This document shows positions 1-10,100 of a stretch of DNA of 64,000 nt, piece after piece (within the stretch, counting starts at the first letter, position 1; each line of letters opens with the position of its first letter). The notes under the pieces are model-generated. The model saw nothing but the letters and a program-made list of their open reading frames with translations. It had not been told where the DNA came from and did no database searches. The stretch is from the NCBI GenBank assembly GCA_026004775.1, contig BPJU01000001.1, positions 248,001 to 312,000 on the forward strand. The letters are read 5' to 3'. Position numbers and translations under genes: made by a program. Origin of the DNA: Pirellulaceae bacterium (GTDB lineage: Bacteria; Planctomycetota; Planctomycetia; Pirellulales; Pirellulaceae).

Positions 1-431
1 GAACGCGAATGGAGCTGTATCGGCGGTTGGCACGGGTCAGTGAATTGAGTGAACTTGAGGCGATTGGGGAAGAATTGCGCGATCGTTTCGGGCCGTGGCC
101 GGCACCGGTGCAGGGGCTATTCCGGTTAGTAAAATTGCGACACTGGGCGGCCAGTTGGGCGGTTCAGGCAATTTACGTTGAAGACAACGCTCTGGTACTC
201 CGATACTCGGATCAAAGCCAGCGGCAGCAATGGAAACGCCAGCGCGCGCCGGCGGCACGCTTGGTGGGAGACGATTTGGCCTACGTGCCTTTGGGCAAGC
301 GGCACGCTACCGATGGCCAGATCATCCGTTTGGCTGAAACGCTGTTGCAGCCCGAAACCGGGGCTCCCTATAATGGCCACCCCGCCGGTGAGCGGGAAAG
401 CGCTGATCCGGTTCAGCTTCGAAAACAGTGA
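1..431 (+). CDS. mfd: Transcription-repair coupling factor, C-terminal end (partial)
   Basis: This is the last ~142 codons of a gene that begins before the window; the frame is open from base 3 (T R M E L Y R R L A). The sequence matches the C-terminal TRCF domain of Mfd. It has the helix RMELYRRLARV, then the conserved stretch ELRDRFGPWPAPVQGLF and a mixed alpha/beta tail. Mfd displaces RNA polymerase stalled at lesions and recruits UvrA. The helicase motifs lie upstream and cannot be seen. The stop codon overlaps the GTG at 428 (GTGA), which suggests translational coupling to the peptidyl-prolyl isomerase gene downstream. The family call rests on the C-terminal domain only. Confidence 0.85.
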   Translation, partial: TRMELYRRLARVSELSELEAIGEELRDRFGPWPAPVQGLFRLVKLRHWAASWAVQAIYVEDNALVLRYSDQSQRQQWKRQRAPAARLVGDDLAYVPLGKRHATDGQIIRLAETLLQPETGAPYNGHPAGERESADPVQLRKQ

Positions 432-1540
432 TTTCGAAGCTCGGCATGTCGAGGAAAAGCCGACGTGAAAAAAGTTGTAGGCCTGGCCGAACCGAAATGA
501 TCGATCGACCTTCGATGCATAACATCGGCTGGCCAGTCATTGTTCTGGCCCTTTTGCCGGCGCTGGTGCTGTGGGCCGAGCCGTTTGAGGAAGCGAAGAT
601 TGTAGCGCGGGTCGGCGATGAAGTGATCCTGCTGGGCGACGTATTGGGGCCGGTCAATATGGTGCTGGCTCCCTACCGTGACCGGCTGCCGGAGGCGGAA
701 TTCCAGCAACAGCGCGAACTGTTGCTGGAACAGCACGTGCGCGTGGCCGTGGAAAACAAGCTCCTTTACCTCGCTTTCCTGCGGGATATCCCGCCTGACA
801 AGAAATCCGAAGCCCTTCCCAAAATCTGGCAAGAGGTGCATCGGCGGTTTGACGAATCGGAGTTGCCTCAGTTGCTGGAAAAACATCGAGTGGCTTCGGA
901 ACCGGAGCTGGACGCTTTCTTCCGGCAGTTCGGCTGGTCGCTGGCCAAACAGCGCCGCATGTACGGCGAGCGGGCGTTGGGAATGGCGGGCCTATATCAG
1001 AAAGTGGATCTCAATCCGGTGGTGACGCACCAGGAGTTGCTGGCCTACTACCAGCAGCATCTGGAGGAGTATTCGTTTCCCGCACGGGCTCGCTGGGAAG
1101 AACTGGCCGTACGCTTCGACCGCTTCCGAACTCGCGAAGAAGCCTACCAGGCGATTGTGGCGATGGGCAATGAGGTGTTGCTGGGCGGCGCCCCGTTGTG
1201 GGCTGTGGCCAAACGCAGTTCGCAAGGCTTTACCGCCCGCGACGGCGGCCAGCACGACTGGACTTCACAAGGCAGCCTGGCTTCGGAAGCCCTGGATCGG
1301 GCCTTGTTCGAACTGCCCGTGGGCCAATTGAGCCCGATTATCGAAGACGAAACAGGCTACCATATCATACGGGTACTGGAACGGCACGGCCCGGGACGCA
1401 CCCCCTTTACCGAAGTGCAAAAGGAGATCAAAAAGAAGCTTCAGGAGGAAAAGCGCAAGGCGGCAATAGCGGAGTACGTGGAGCGGTTGCGGCGCGAAAT
1501 TCCGGTTTGGACCATTTACGACGGGCCGTCCGGCTCGTAA
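428..1540 (+). CDS. Parvulin-type peptidyl-prolyl cis-trans isomerase, exported (SurA/PrsA-like)
   Basis: A 370-residue protein from the GTG at 428, which overlaps the mfd stop. A hydrophobic signal or anchor (IGWPVIVLALLPALVLW) lies near residues 32-48, so internal ATGs at 446, 497 or 515 are real alternative starts; the first 29 residues are very Arg-rich. A SurA-like N-terminal helical region follows (EAKIVARVGDEVILLGDV). A rotamase domain of the PpiC/parvulin type occupies roughly residues 215-330 and ends with the typical SEALDRALFELPVGQLSPII and GYHIIRVLER. It probably folds secreted proteins in the periplasm. Placement directly behind mfd looks operonic, but a functional link is not obvious. 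The family is confident; the exact start is not. Confidence 0.85.
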   Translation: MISKLGMSRKSRREKSCRPGRTEMIDRPSMHNIGWPVIVLALLPALVLWAEPFEEAKIVARVGDEVILLGDVLGPVNMVLAPYRDRLPEAEFQQQRELLLEQHVRVAVENKLLYLAFLRDIPPDKKSEALPKIWQEVHRRFDESELPQLLEKHRVASEPELDAFFRQFGWSLAKQRRMYGERALGMAGLYQKVDLNPVVTHQELLAYYQQHLEEYSFPARARWEELAVRFDRFRTREEAYQAIVAMGNEVLLGGAPLWAVAKRSSQGFTARDGGQHDWTSQGSLASEALDRALFELPVGQLSPIIEDETGYHIIRVLERHGPGRTPFTEVQKEIKKKLQEEKRKAAIAEYVERLRREIPVWTIYDGPSGS

Positions 1541-1578
1541 GCTGTCGGGCTGAGGGCGGCTGTAATGTGGCTGTGCCC

Positions 1579-2082
1579 ATGCGTAAGAATCTGGAACTGA
1601 AGGCTCGCATCGACGATCTGGCCCAGGCGCGTCGGACTGCCCAGCAACTGGCGACCCAGCCGCCGGTGCATTTGAAACAAGTCGACACCTACTTCCATTG
1701 CCGATCCGGACGGCTGAAACTCCGCGAAACGGTTGGCAGGCCTGCTCAGTTGATCTGGTATGACCGAGCCGACCAACCGTCGGCACGCATCAGCCGCTAC
1801 TTGTTGGTGGAAATACCGGACGCCGAGGCGACTCGAGACCTGCTGTCGGCCGCCTGTGGCGTTCGCTGTGTCGTCAAGAAGCGTCGCGAAGTCTACCTGC
1901 ACCGGTTTGTGCGGATACATCTGGACCAGGTGGAAACACTGGGCGAGTTTATCGAGTTCGAGGCGATGTTGCAGCCGGAGGTTGACGAGCTGGACGCCCA
2001 GCGCGTGCTGGACGATTTGATGCAGCGTTTCAACTTGTCCCAGGAGAGGCTGCTGGACGCCTCGTATGGCGATCTGCTGTAA
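1579..2082 (+). CDS. CYTH-domain protein (class IV adenylate cyclase / triphosphatase type)
   Basis: A 167-residue protein. Its N-terminus carries the CYTH signature NLELKARI (E-x-E/K-x-K type), followed by QVDTYFHCRSGRLKLRET. The basic residues of the triphosphate tunnel follow (KKRREVYL, RIHLDQVETLGEFIEFE). The family binds triphosphates in an eight-stranded tunnel with metal, and includes CyaB-like adenylate cyclases and inorganic triphosphatases. Sequence alone does not decide between cyclase and triphosphatase here. The ATG at 1579 starts just before the first motif; an in-frame GTG at 1567 is possible. It lies 38 bp after the isomerase gene on the same strand, so co-transcription is likely. 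Confidence 0.8.
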   Translation: MRKNLELKARIDDLAQARRTAQQLATQPPVHLKQVDTYFHCRSGRLKLRETVGRPAQLIWYDRADQPSARISRYLLVEIPDAEATRDLLSAACGVRCVVKKRREVYLHRFVRIHLDQVETLGEFIEFEAMLQPEVDELDAQRVLDDLMQRFNLSQERLLDASYGDLL

Positions 2083-2246
2083 AATAATAAGCTGGGGCTT
2101 CCCTTCACGAACAAACTGCCCGCGTCGCGCCCAGGCATGCCGAATTGAACAAGCGGCACTAGACCGCTAAACTGCCTACGTTTTCCGGTGATGCCTTGCC
2201 GGAAAGCCAGTATCGCGAGACCCCTTTGACTGAGAAGGAAAGCGAC

Positions 2247-3536
2247 ATGCCGGATCATGCCGTGCTGCGCGTCGGTGACCAGCAACTGGAACTGCCGATT
2301 ATCGAGGGGACAGAGCATGAGCGGGCGCTCGACATATCAGGTCTTCGAGCAGCCACGGGCCTGATCACGCTGGATGAGGGCTATCTGAATACCGGAGCCA
2401 CCACCAGCGCCATCACCTATCTGGATGGCGAAAAGGGGATCCTGCGGTATCGGGGTTACCCGATCGAAGTGATCGCCGCCCATTGCGATTTTCTGGAAAC
2501 GTCGTACCTGTTGATTTACGGCGAACTGCCGACCCGCGCACAACTGGAAGCCTTCCGCACGTCGATTCGCCGCCATACGATGTTGCACGAGGATATGCGG
2601 TCGTTTTATAACGGCTTCCCCCGCGACGCGCATCCGATGGCGATCCTCTCGTCAGTCGTTAGTGCCCTGTCGACTTTCTATCAGGATTCGCTCGATCCGC
2701 ATGACCCCCGCCAGGTGGAGATCTCCATCCATCGTCTGTTGGCCAAACTACCCACCATTGCCGCCTACAGCTACAAGAAGTCGATTGGCCAGCCGTTCAT
2801 TTATCCCCAGAATGATCTGGACTACTGTGAGAATTTTTTGCAGATGATGTTTGCGGTGCCGACCGAGCCTTATCATGTCGACCCGGACTTCGTGGACGCT
2901 CTGAACCTGTTGCTGATCGTCCACGCCGATCACGAGCAGAATTGCAGCACATCGACCGTTCGGATGGTGGGAAGTTCCGACGCCAATTTGTTTGCGTCGA
3001 TTTCGGCCGGCATCTGCGCGTTGTGGGGGCCGCTTCACGGTGGGGCCAATGAGGCGGTGGTCAATATGCTGGAACGCATCCTGGCTGACGGCGGCGATGT
3101 GAAGAAATATGTCGACATGGCCAAGGACAAGAAAAGCAACTTCCGCCTGATGGGATTCGGCCACCGGGTATATAAGAATTACGATCCACGCGCCCGTATC
3201 ATCAAACAGACGTGCGATAAGTTGCTGGCGAAACTGGAGCGGCGCGATCCGCTCTTCGAGATCGCACAAGAATTGGAAGAAGTGGCGCTGAATGATCCCT
3301 ATTTTATCGAGAGGAAGCTCTATCCCAACGTCGACTTTTATTCCGGCGTGGTGTATCGAGCTATCGGTATCCCGGTGCAGATGTTTACCGTGTTGTTCGC
3401 GATGGGAAGGCTGCCCGGCTGGATAGCGCACTGGGTGGAAATGCATCAATCGCCGAACAAGCGGATCGCTCGTCCCCGACAGATTTATGTGGGACCGACG
3501 GAGCGTACGTTTGTGCCGATCGACCAGCGTGGCTAG
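2247..3536 (+). CDS. gltA: Citrate synthase
   Basis: A 429-residue type I citrate synthase that condenses acetyl-CoA and oxaloacetate at the entry to the TCA cycle. The length fits the bacterial hexameric form. Catalytic motifs are visible: GPLHGGANEAV (active-site His), GFGHRVYKNYDPRA (second His and oxaloacetate-binding Arg) and NVDFYSGVVY (catalytic Asp). The ATG at 2247 is preceded by GAGAAGGAAAG at good spacing, so it is preferred over the in-frame codon at 2196. The 5' leader from 2083 to 2246 holds no other gene. The Nudix gene starts 6 bp after the stop, so the two are probably transcribed together. Confidence 0.95.
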   Translation: MPDHAVLRVGDQQLELPIIEGTEHERALDISGLRAATGLITLDEGYLNTGATTSAITYLDGEKGILRYRGYPIEVIAAHCDFLETSYLLIYGELPTRAQLEAFRTSIRRHTMLHEDMRSFYNGFPRDAHPMAILSSVVSALSTFYQDSLDPHDPRQVEISIHRLLAKLPTIAAYSYKKSIGQPFIYPQNDLDYCENFLQMMFAVPTEPYHVDPDFVDALNLLLIVHADHEQNCSTSTVRMVGSSDANLFASISAGICALWGPLHGGANEAVVNMLERILADGGDVKKYVDMAKDKKSNFRLMGFGHRVYKNYDPRARIIKQTCDKLLAKLERRDPLFEIAQELEEVALNDPYFIERKLYPNVDFYSGVVYRAIGIPVQMFTVLFAMGRLPGWIAHWVEMHQSPNKRIARPRQIYVGPTERTFVPIDQRG

Positions 3537-3542
3537 CCTCGC

Positions 3543-4076
3543 ATGAACACCACCGACAGCGATTCACGACAGTGGCTCTATCAGGGCATGAAATTCAAAG
3601 TCGAAAGCCTTGACTACACGGTCGGGCCACACTCCATTACGAAAGACATCATCCGGCACCCCGGAGCGGTTGTGGTGCTGCCCTGGGTTGACGAAAGCCA
3701 CATCTGCCTGGTGGAGAACTATCGGGTGGCGGTGGGAAAAACGCTGCTGGAGCTGCCGGCCGGAACGTGCGAGCCGCCGGAAAATCCGCTGCAAACCGCT
3801 CGCCGCGAACTGGAAGAAGAAACCGGCTATCAGGCCGGATCGTGGCAGCTTCTGCACCGTTTCTATCCCTCGCCGGGAATCCTCGACGAACAGATGCATC
3901 TGTTTGTGGCCCGGCAGTTGACGGCCGGTGTGCCCCGCCGCGAGCCGGGCGAACAGATCCAGAACGTGATCCTGGCGTGGAGCGAAGTACTCCGCCGGCT
4001 CGATGAAGGCCGGATCCAGGATGCCAAAACGCTGGTGGGCATCCTGCTTTTTGAACGATGGCGGTCGCGTCTTTAA
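3543..4076 (+). CDS. Nudix hydrolase (ADP-ribose pyrophosphatase type)
   Basis: A 177-residue protein with a complete Nudix box near residues 72-95. The pattern G-x5-E-x7-R-E-L-x-E-E-x-G is met, with RRELEEETGY at its core. The upstream strand context (VVVLPWVDESHICLVENYR) and the downstream FYPSPGILDEQMHLFVA match the ADP-ribose/GDP-mannose pyrophosphatase branch, which cleaves nucleoside diphosphate sugars to two monophosphates. It begins 6 bp after the citrate synthase stop. It converges with the minus-strand reductase gene, leaving about 30 bp between the two ends. Confidence 0.9.
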   Translation: MNTTDSDSRQWLYQGMKFKVESLDYTVGPHSITKDIIRHPGAVVVLPWVDESHICLVENYRVAVGKTLLELPAGTCEPPENPLQTARRELEEETGYQAGSWQLLHRFYPSPGILDEQMHLFVARQLTAGVPRREPGEQIQNVILAWSEVLRRLDEGRIQDAKTLVGILLFERWRSRL

Positions 4077-4106
4077 TCCGGCCTGACCGACGGCCGGTGC
4101 CGGCCG

Positions 4107-5168
4107 CTAACATGCTTGACGTTGCCGGCGCACGCCGATCGGTTCTTTGACCAAGCCCAGTCGGTCCAGCAGCGGGTTGCGGTACAGCACGGAGGCCAGG
4201 AGTTCCGGTGAGCCGCGTCGTCCACCACGCCCGTAATGCCAGTCCCGGCCGTCCGGCACCCACTGCTCGTCCCACGGCCACGGACTGAACGGTGCGAAAC
4301 CCAGTGCCTCGGCCAGACGGCTGGAGTCCATGCTGACGTTGCCGGCTCGAGGCGGTATTGGGCCGGCCTGGTGCCGCAGACACCCGTGCAATAGCTCCGG
4401 CGGGTAACCACCCACGCGATTGATAATCTGGGCAATCTGAAAAAGGCTTAATGGCCGCGGTCCCCCCGCATGATAGAGGCCGCTTATGGGACGCACTAAT
4501 ACCGCATGAAGCACGCGGTTCAGGCAGTCGGTGTAGGTGGGCGTTCGCACTTCGTCAAAATAGAGCGTCGCCGGTTTGCCCTTACGGAAACGAGACTGGA
4601 TCCAGTCGATCGCTCCGGCGTGCCCATTGAAACTGATTCCCATCGGCAGGGATATCCTCAACACAGCACTATCCGGTTTCTCGGCCAGTACGATACGCTC
4701 CGTCTGGGCCATCGTCTTGCCATAAACAGTGACCGGGTCCGTCGGAGCGTCTTCGCGATAATTGCCGGAGCCACGGCCCGAAAAGACCAGGTCGATCGAC
4801 AGGTGTACCAGCCGGGCATCGTACTCGCGCGCCAACTCCACCAGATTCATCGTTCCCAGCACGTTGACGCGCCAGGCCAAGAATGGATCCAGTTCACACG
4901 ATTTCAGTTTGCACGTGCCTTCGCAATGCAAAACGCCGCGGAACCGGTATCGAGCAAACAACTTTTCCAGCGACGCGCGGTCATCCACGTCGCAGCCGAC
5001 GATTCCTCGGTCATGCAACGGCCAGTTATCCGCACGCCGCATCCCCACGACCCGATCCCCATACCGGTACCGGAAATAGTAAAAAGCGTTGTAGCCGGCC
5101 ACCCCGGCCACGCCGGTAATCAGTAGCGGGAGCGGTGGATCGGGAAGTCTCACGCCATAGGCATACAT
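4107..5168 (-). CDS. NAD(P)-dependent sugar epimerase/reductase (RmlD-like SDR)
   Basis: A 353-residue extended short-chain dehydrogenase. The N-terminal Rossmann motif LLITGVAGVAGYNAF is visible. Then come the D-V-D segment of an RmlD fold, a SIDLVFSGR segment, and the catalytic Y-x-x-x-K as VYGKTMAQ. RmlD proteins reduce dTDP-4-dehydrorhamnose; related planctomycete proteins may act on other nucleotide sugars, and no rml partners are nearby. The ATG at 5168 (MYAYGVRLPD) precedes the Rossmann motif; an upstream in-frame extension to 5306 overlaps the neighbouring gene and is rejected. It follows the OLD-like gene on the same strand by 25 bp, so the two may be co-transcribed. Confidence 0.75.
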   Translation of the reverse strand: MYAYGVRLPDPPLPLLITGVAGVAGYNAFYYFRYRYGDRVVGMRRADNWPLHDRGIVGCDVDDRASLEKLFARYRFRGVLHCEGTCKLKSCELDPFLAWRVNVLGTMNLVELAREYDARLVHLSIDLVFSGRGSGNYREDAPTDPVTVYGKTMAQTERIVLAEKPDSAVLRISLPMGISFNGHAGAIDWIQSRFRKGKPATLYFDEVRTPTYTDCLNRVLHAVLVRPISGLYHAGGPRPLSLFQIAQIINRVGGYPPELLHGCLRHQAGPIPPRAGNVSMDSSRLAEALGFAPFSPWPWDEQWVPDGRDWHYGRGGRRGSPELLASVLYRNPLLDRLGLVKEPIGVRRQRQAC

Positions 5169-5193
5169 GGTCGTTGTCGGATCTGAGTCGGAT

Positions 5194-6924
5194 CTAACTC
5201 GGTTCAGCGAACACAGGAATGTCCGTGGAAGCTCGTCTGGTCGCCAGCCAAAGCAGGATCTCTTGGAAAAATGCCTCGAGGGCGGCAGGGCATGGCCCCC
5301 GTTCACAGACTCGTATCGCCTCGTCGAACCAGTCGGCCGAAGCTGTACTCATCTGGCTGAACCAATGGGCGACGCTGCCGGCCGGTGACAAAAACAGCCC
5401 GTACCGTTTCAACTCATCGGCCAGTTCTTCGAACCAGGGGCGCGCCATCGGCGGGAGCCCCTGGATCCCGTGGCGGCGGACCAACCGCCATTTCTGCCGC
5501 TGCTCGTGCCGTGCATCAGGCAGCGAGCCGACCGCACCGCCACCTGAGGCATGCAACTGCGCCAAAAACTGTTCCATCTGGCGGCGGTTTTCCGCAAGGG
5601 CGTGCGGATCCAATCCGCCTTCCACCGCCTCGGCAATCCGTTGCCGCAATGCTAGCCACTTTTGCGGGAATTGGCCAGCGGCCAACGCTCGACACCACGC
5701 TTCGAATCGCTCCGAATCCTGGAGAACATCGGCGGATACGACTGCGGCCGTTGGGACGCGGCATGCCGCCAGATCCTGATACACTCGCAATGTATAGGCC
5801 GGTCCAAATGAATGGATCGCCAGATAGCCGTCGGCCTGCGTTCCCGGGCGCCGCAACAAGGCGGCAAATATTGCCCGCTCCACCTCATTTTCCAACAGAA
5901 TTACCGCCTCGGCCATTGCCGCATGCTCGACCCGTTGCGCTTTAGCTTGCGCCGAAGAATAAAACCGGCGCATACCCTCCACCGGAATCAACCGAATCCG
6001 GCGGTCGGCCGTCTGCTGGATCCGCAGCACGGTCAGCTCCGCTTGCGCTTCCAGTAATCCGCCCACCATCTCCGGGTGCGGCGCTGCCAGAACCCATTGG
6101 GTGTCCTTCTGGACCGTCAATTCGGCCAGCGATCGGCCTAGCTTCCGCGCCGCAGGCGGCGACAAACCCTCGCCGGCGTCATCCCACATGATGAATCGAC
6201 TGCCAAGCAGCCACGCACACAGTAACACCAGAAGCGCCGTCTGTTGGCTCCGCGGCAATTGGTCAACTGACGGTAGAGTCGCCATGAGTCGTGCACGCTG
6301 CCGGCGGTTTTCCGCCGTAGGAGCCGTCCCCACACGCAGCGTCCAATGTGTTACCTGCGAGTCGTCCCAGCACAGGCGCAACCCCAAGGTTCGTTCCACC
6401 ACGCTAACCAATTGTTGCCATTGGTCGGGCTCAAGATAGCCGATCAAGTGCAGCAACGACTGAGGTGGCTCGTGCGGGCTAATGGCTGCCACAGACCGCA
6501 ACAACTCTTCCGGCCGGCGAAGGTCAAGCTTGCCGGCAAACAGCTTCATTAATGCCCCGATGTCGCTGTCGCGAACCGAGTTGGCGTACAAGACGGGGCG
6601 GCGCAACAAGGCCAGCGCCTCAGGCGGGCCGCTCCAACTGGCCGCCTGGCAGGAGGTCATGTCCCAGCCGCTGACGGTTACGCGGTCCGAGCTTTCGTCG
6701 CTGACAACGACATGTGACAAAAGTGTGTCCAACGAGAGGGGCGAGGCCAGGCGGATCTCCTTGACCCACCTTTCCCATGACGGATCGGCTGGGGTTCCCG
6801 GAACTAATTCATGGAGCACCCGGACCAGCCAGCTCGTCTTTCCCGACCCTGGACTTCCTTCCAGTACCACGATGCGCCCGAAAGGAACTTCCACCCCGGC
6901 CACTACGGCAGACCGGATCCACAT
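5194..6924 (-). CDS. OLD-like ATPase with degenerate TOPRIM-type domain
   Basis: A 576-residue protein starting at an ATG with a clear AAGGAG site (CAACAAGGAGCACTTT before it). Residues 23-31 (GSPGSGKTS) are a Walker A. Residues 223-229 (LPRSQQT) resemble an ABC signature, 243-250 (RFIMWDDA) a Walker B and 279-286 (LAAPHPEM) an H-loop. Residues 341-410 (VILLENEVERAIFAALL ... AAVVSADVLQDSERF) have the layout of a TOPRIM domain, with its Glu and Asp positions partly degenerate. The architecture resembles the OLD nuclease family (ATPase plus TOPRIM), some members of which act in phage defence. A long helical tail (residues 410-576) is unassigned. Function is inferred from fold only. Confidence 0.55.
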   Translation of the reverse strand: MWIRSAVVAGVEVPFGRIVVLEGSPGSGKTSWLVRVLHELVPGTPADPSWERWVKEIRLASPLSLDTLLSHVVVSDESSDRVTVSGWDMTSCQAASWSGPPEALALLRRPVLYANSVRDSDIGALMKLFAGKLDLRRPEELLRSVAAISPHEPPQSLLHLIGYLEPDQWQQLVSVVERTLGLRLCWDDSQVTHWTLRVGTAPTAENRRQRARLMATLPSVDQLPRSQQTALLVLLCAWLLGSRFIMWDDAGEGLSPPAARKLGRSLAELTVQKDTQWVLAAPHPEMVGGLLEAQAELTVLRIQQTADRRIRLIPVEGMRRFYSSAQAKAQRVEHAAMAEAVILLENEVERAIFAALLRRPGTQADGYLAIHSFGPAYTLRVYQDLAACRVPTAAVVSADVLQDSERFEAWCRALAAGQFPQKWLALRQRIAEAVEGGLDPHALAENRRQMEQFLAQLHASGGGAVGSLPDARHEQRQKWRLVRRHGIQGLPPMARPWFEELADELKRYGLFLSPAGSVAHWFSQMSTASADWFDEAIRVCERGPCPAALEAFFQEILLWLATRRASTDIPVFAEPS

Positions 6925-7155
6925 AAAGTGCTCCTTGTTGCGCCGACGGCAGACCATTGGAAAAGTTTCGTGTTTTTACCAATTTAACGGTTGGCAACGA
7001 TCACGGGCAATTTTCCAACAATTTGGTTTGTAGCGACTCTGGAAAGTTTACCGATCATCAAACGGGGGACGAAGGTGGTGTACCCGGCCGCGGCTATTGC
7101 GCCGGGACAGAAGGGTGAGAAGGAGCACGAGACGTTCCACGGTGAGGCAAGGCCG

Positions 7156-10100
7156 ATGAAGCAGCCAAACGCGACGAATCGAATGCGCATACTCACAGCG
7201 ATGTCGGTTCTGCTCATAGCTGGGGTGATGGGCTGGAACCTGTTGGGACAAAGCTCCAGTGCCACCCGTTCGCAGACCACCCAGTTACGTCATGCACAAG
7301 CGCAGCGTCTGGCGGACCCGTTGGCCAATGTGCTGCGAGGTGTCGATCCGGAGGTTAAGGTCGAGGTCGACGCGAATGCCAACCGGATCACGATTACCGG
7401 TTCTGACGAAGCGCTTCAGGTGGCTCGCCAGCTCCTGCAAACTCTGGATCGGCCCCTAGCCGAAACGCCGGCCACAGCGGCTCGAGGCTATACGGTGCCC
7501 CCGGAACAACTGAACCGAATGGCCGACGAATTGCGGCGTCGTTTTGCTTCCCGCAACGATGTGCGCATCACCGCCGACGAAAGAACGAACCAACTGGTGG
7601 TGGTTGCTCCTGTCGACGTGCACGACCAGATCCAACAGCTCTTGGCTTCCGGCTCGGCACGTGACGCGCAAAGCGACGTGCCGCAATTGGCTCCGGCACG
7701 CGGCAGTTCAGGCACCGGTAGCGATTCTGCGCGTGCCGCCGGTGGCAGGCTGACAGTGGTGCTCCGGCACTTGGCGTGGCAGGATTTAGAGGCGTACTTG
7801 AAAGAGACGTTCGGCGAGCGGCTGCAAATGGAGGAGGCGTCGGGAGGAGAGTTTGCCACTTTGCGAATCAGCATGCCCTCCGGCACAGCAACGCTTCAGA
7901 TCGACCGAGTGCAGCAAACCGTCCACGTCTTTGCGCCTGCCGATCAGTTGCCGGCGTGGCGGCAGATGTTGCAATTAATGGATGATGTCACCCGCCAGCG
8001 GCAGGCGGCACGCCTGGTGAGCCTGCAACATAGCGAACCGGGGCGGGTCGAGCAGGCGGTGGCACGCTTGCGCCAGGCCGCTCGCGCCGAGAATACCCCG
8101 GGTGTCCGCATCACGGACCTGAACGAAACACGTCCTACCAGCCAGCCTGTCCAAGAGGTCCCCGACACAGCCCAACCCCAGCCGCAGCCGGGTATCCCCG
8201 GAGAGCAGCCGATGGTACCCGGCCAGGAACAACCGCCGACGGGTGACGAAGAGGCCGAGGCGTTACTGCAAAATGTGCGGATCGAGTTCATTCCGGAGTT
8301 GGGGATCGTGGTGGTCATTGGGCCTCGGCGAGCCGTGGAACGCGTTCGCAGGATTATTGCCGAGATTGAAGAGATCAGCCGTACGGTACAACCGACGTTT
8401 GAAATCGTGATGTTGCGGCACCTGAACAGCCAGGCTGCCGCGACGTTGCTGGTAGAACTTTACGACCGGGTATTCGCCCCGCGTCAAGGGCCACTGAGCA
8501 TCACGTCCCTCGATAAGCCGAACGCACTTCTGTTGATAGGTCGGCCCGAAACGATGGAAGTGGTACTCCAGTTGATCGAACGGCTGGACCAGCCGATCCC
8601 GCCTCAAACACAACTGCGTGTTTTCCGCCTGAAGCATATTTCGGCCGTCGATGCCGAAGCGCTGGTGCGGGGGTTCTTCGTGGACCGGCCGGCAGGGCCC
8701 GTGCAAGCCGGAGCGGCAGCGGATCCACGGCCAGGGCTGGGGACGCGCGCACGTGTGATTGCCGAGTACCGCACAAATTCGCTCATCGTACAAGCCTCGC
8801 CTCGCGACCTGGCCGAAGTGGCCTATTTTATCGCCAGCATCGACCGCGAAGCCCCGGACGCCACGCATGAAGTGCGGGTATTTCGACTGCGCAATGCTCG
8901 AGCCCAAGACCTGGCTCCGGTGCTTCAAGGGGCCATTACCGGCCGGCCCGTTCAGGTGACCGGCCAGCAGGTGGCCCAAGTGGCTGCGGCGCCGGGCCAA
9001 GCCGTAGCTCCGCAGATCACGGCACCTTCGACGCGGCTGGCGATCGTCGGCATCGACAGTGCCGGCAATCGCATTATCGATTCGGGAGTGCTGGCCGATG
9101 TTACGGTGTCGGCCGACGTCAGCATCAACGCTTTGATCGTGCGGGCCCCCAGCCGCAGCATGGGCCTGGTCGAAGAGCTGATAAAGCAACTGGACCAGCC
9201 GCCGATCGCCGAGGCGGTGGTGAAAGTCTTCGAAATTGCCAACGGTGATGCCACCAGCTTGGCGCAGATGCTTCAAACGTTATTCGGTTTACCCACGACG
9301 GCCCAGGGATTGGGTGGGTTGGCGGGGGCCTTACAAGCACAGGGTGCGGCGTTCGCCGTATCGGCCGCAGCTGCCGGCGAAAGTGCCTTGGTGCCGCTGC
9401 GTTTTGCCGTAGACGTGCGTACGAACAGCATCATTGCCTCGGGAACAGCGAGTGATCTGGCTGTCGTGGAGACACTGCTGTTGCGGCTGGATGCAGCGGA
9501 CGTCGATGAGCGCCAAATGTTTGTCTATCGGCTGTTGAACGCGCCGGCCAACGAGGTGGCCACCGCCATCGCTAACTTCCTCAATCAACAGCGCACCATC
9601 TACCAGCAGAACCTGCTATTTAACCAGACCGTCAGCCAGATCGAGCAACTGGAGCGGGAGATCATTGTGGTGCCCGAGGCCGTGACGAACAGCTTGATCG
9701 TGAGCGTCACGCCGCGGTACCGCGAACAGATTATGGAAATCATCAAGGCGCTCGACTTCCGCCCGCCCATGGTGATGGTGCAAGTGATGATCTGCGAAGT
9801 TCAGTTGAAGGACGCTTTCGAATTCGGCGTCGAAATGGGACTTCAGGATTCGCTGGTGTTTGACCGAGGAGTCGCCGCCGGTACGAACGTCGTTCCCAAC
9901 AGCTCGCCCTTTACCATTGCGGCCGGCCAAGAAACCTTTGCGGGCCAAGCCATCACGGGCTTCGGCCTGGGACGCACCAGCGCCAGCCTCGGCTACGGTG
10001 GATTGGTCTTGTCGGCAGCCAACGAATCGATCAACGTGCTGATCCGCGCTTTGCAGGATGCCGGTAGACTTCAAGTCTTGAGTCGGCCAACCGTTATGAC

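Noticed and set aside
4506-5126. Plus-strand frame of 206 codons opposite the RmlD-like gene
   Set aside because: Antisense shadow; the minus-strand protein has the Rossmann and YxxxK motifs.
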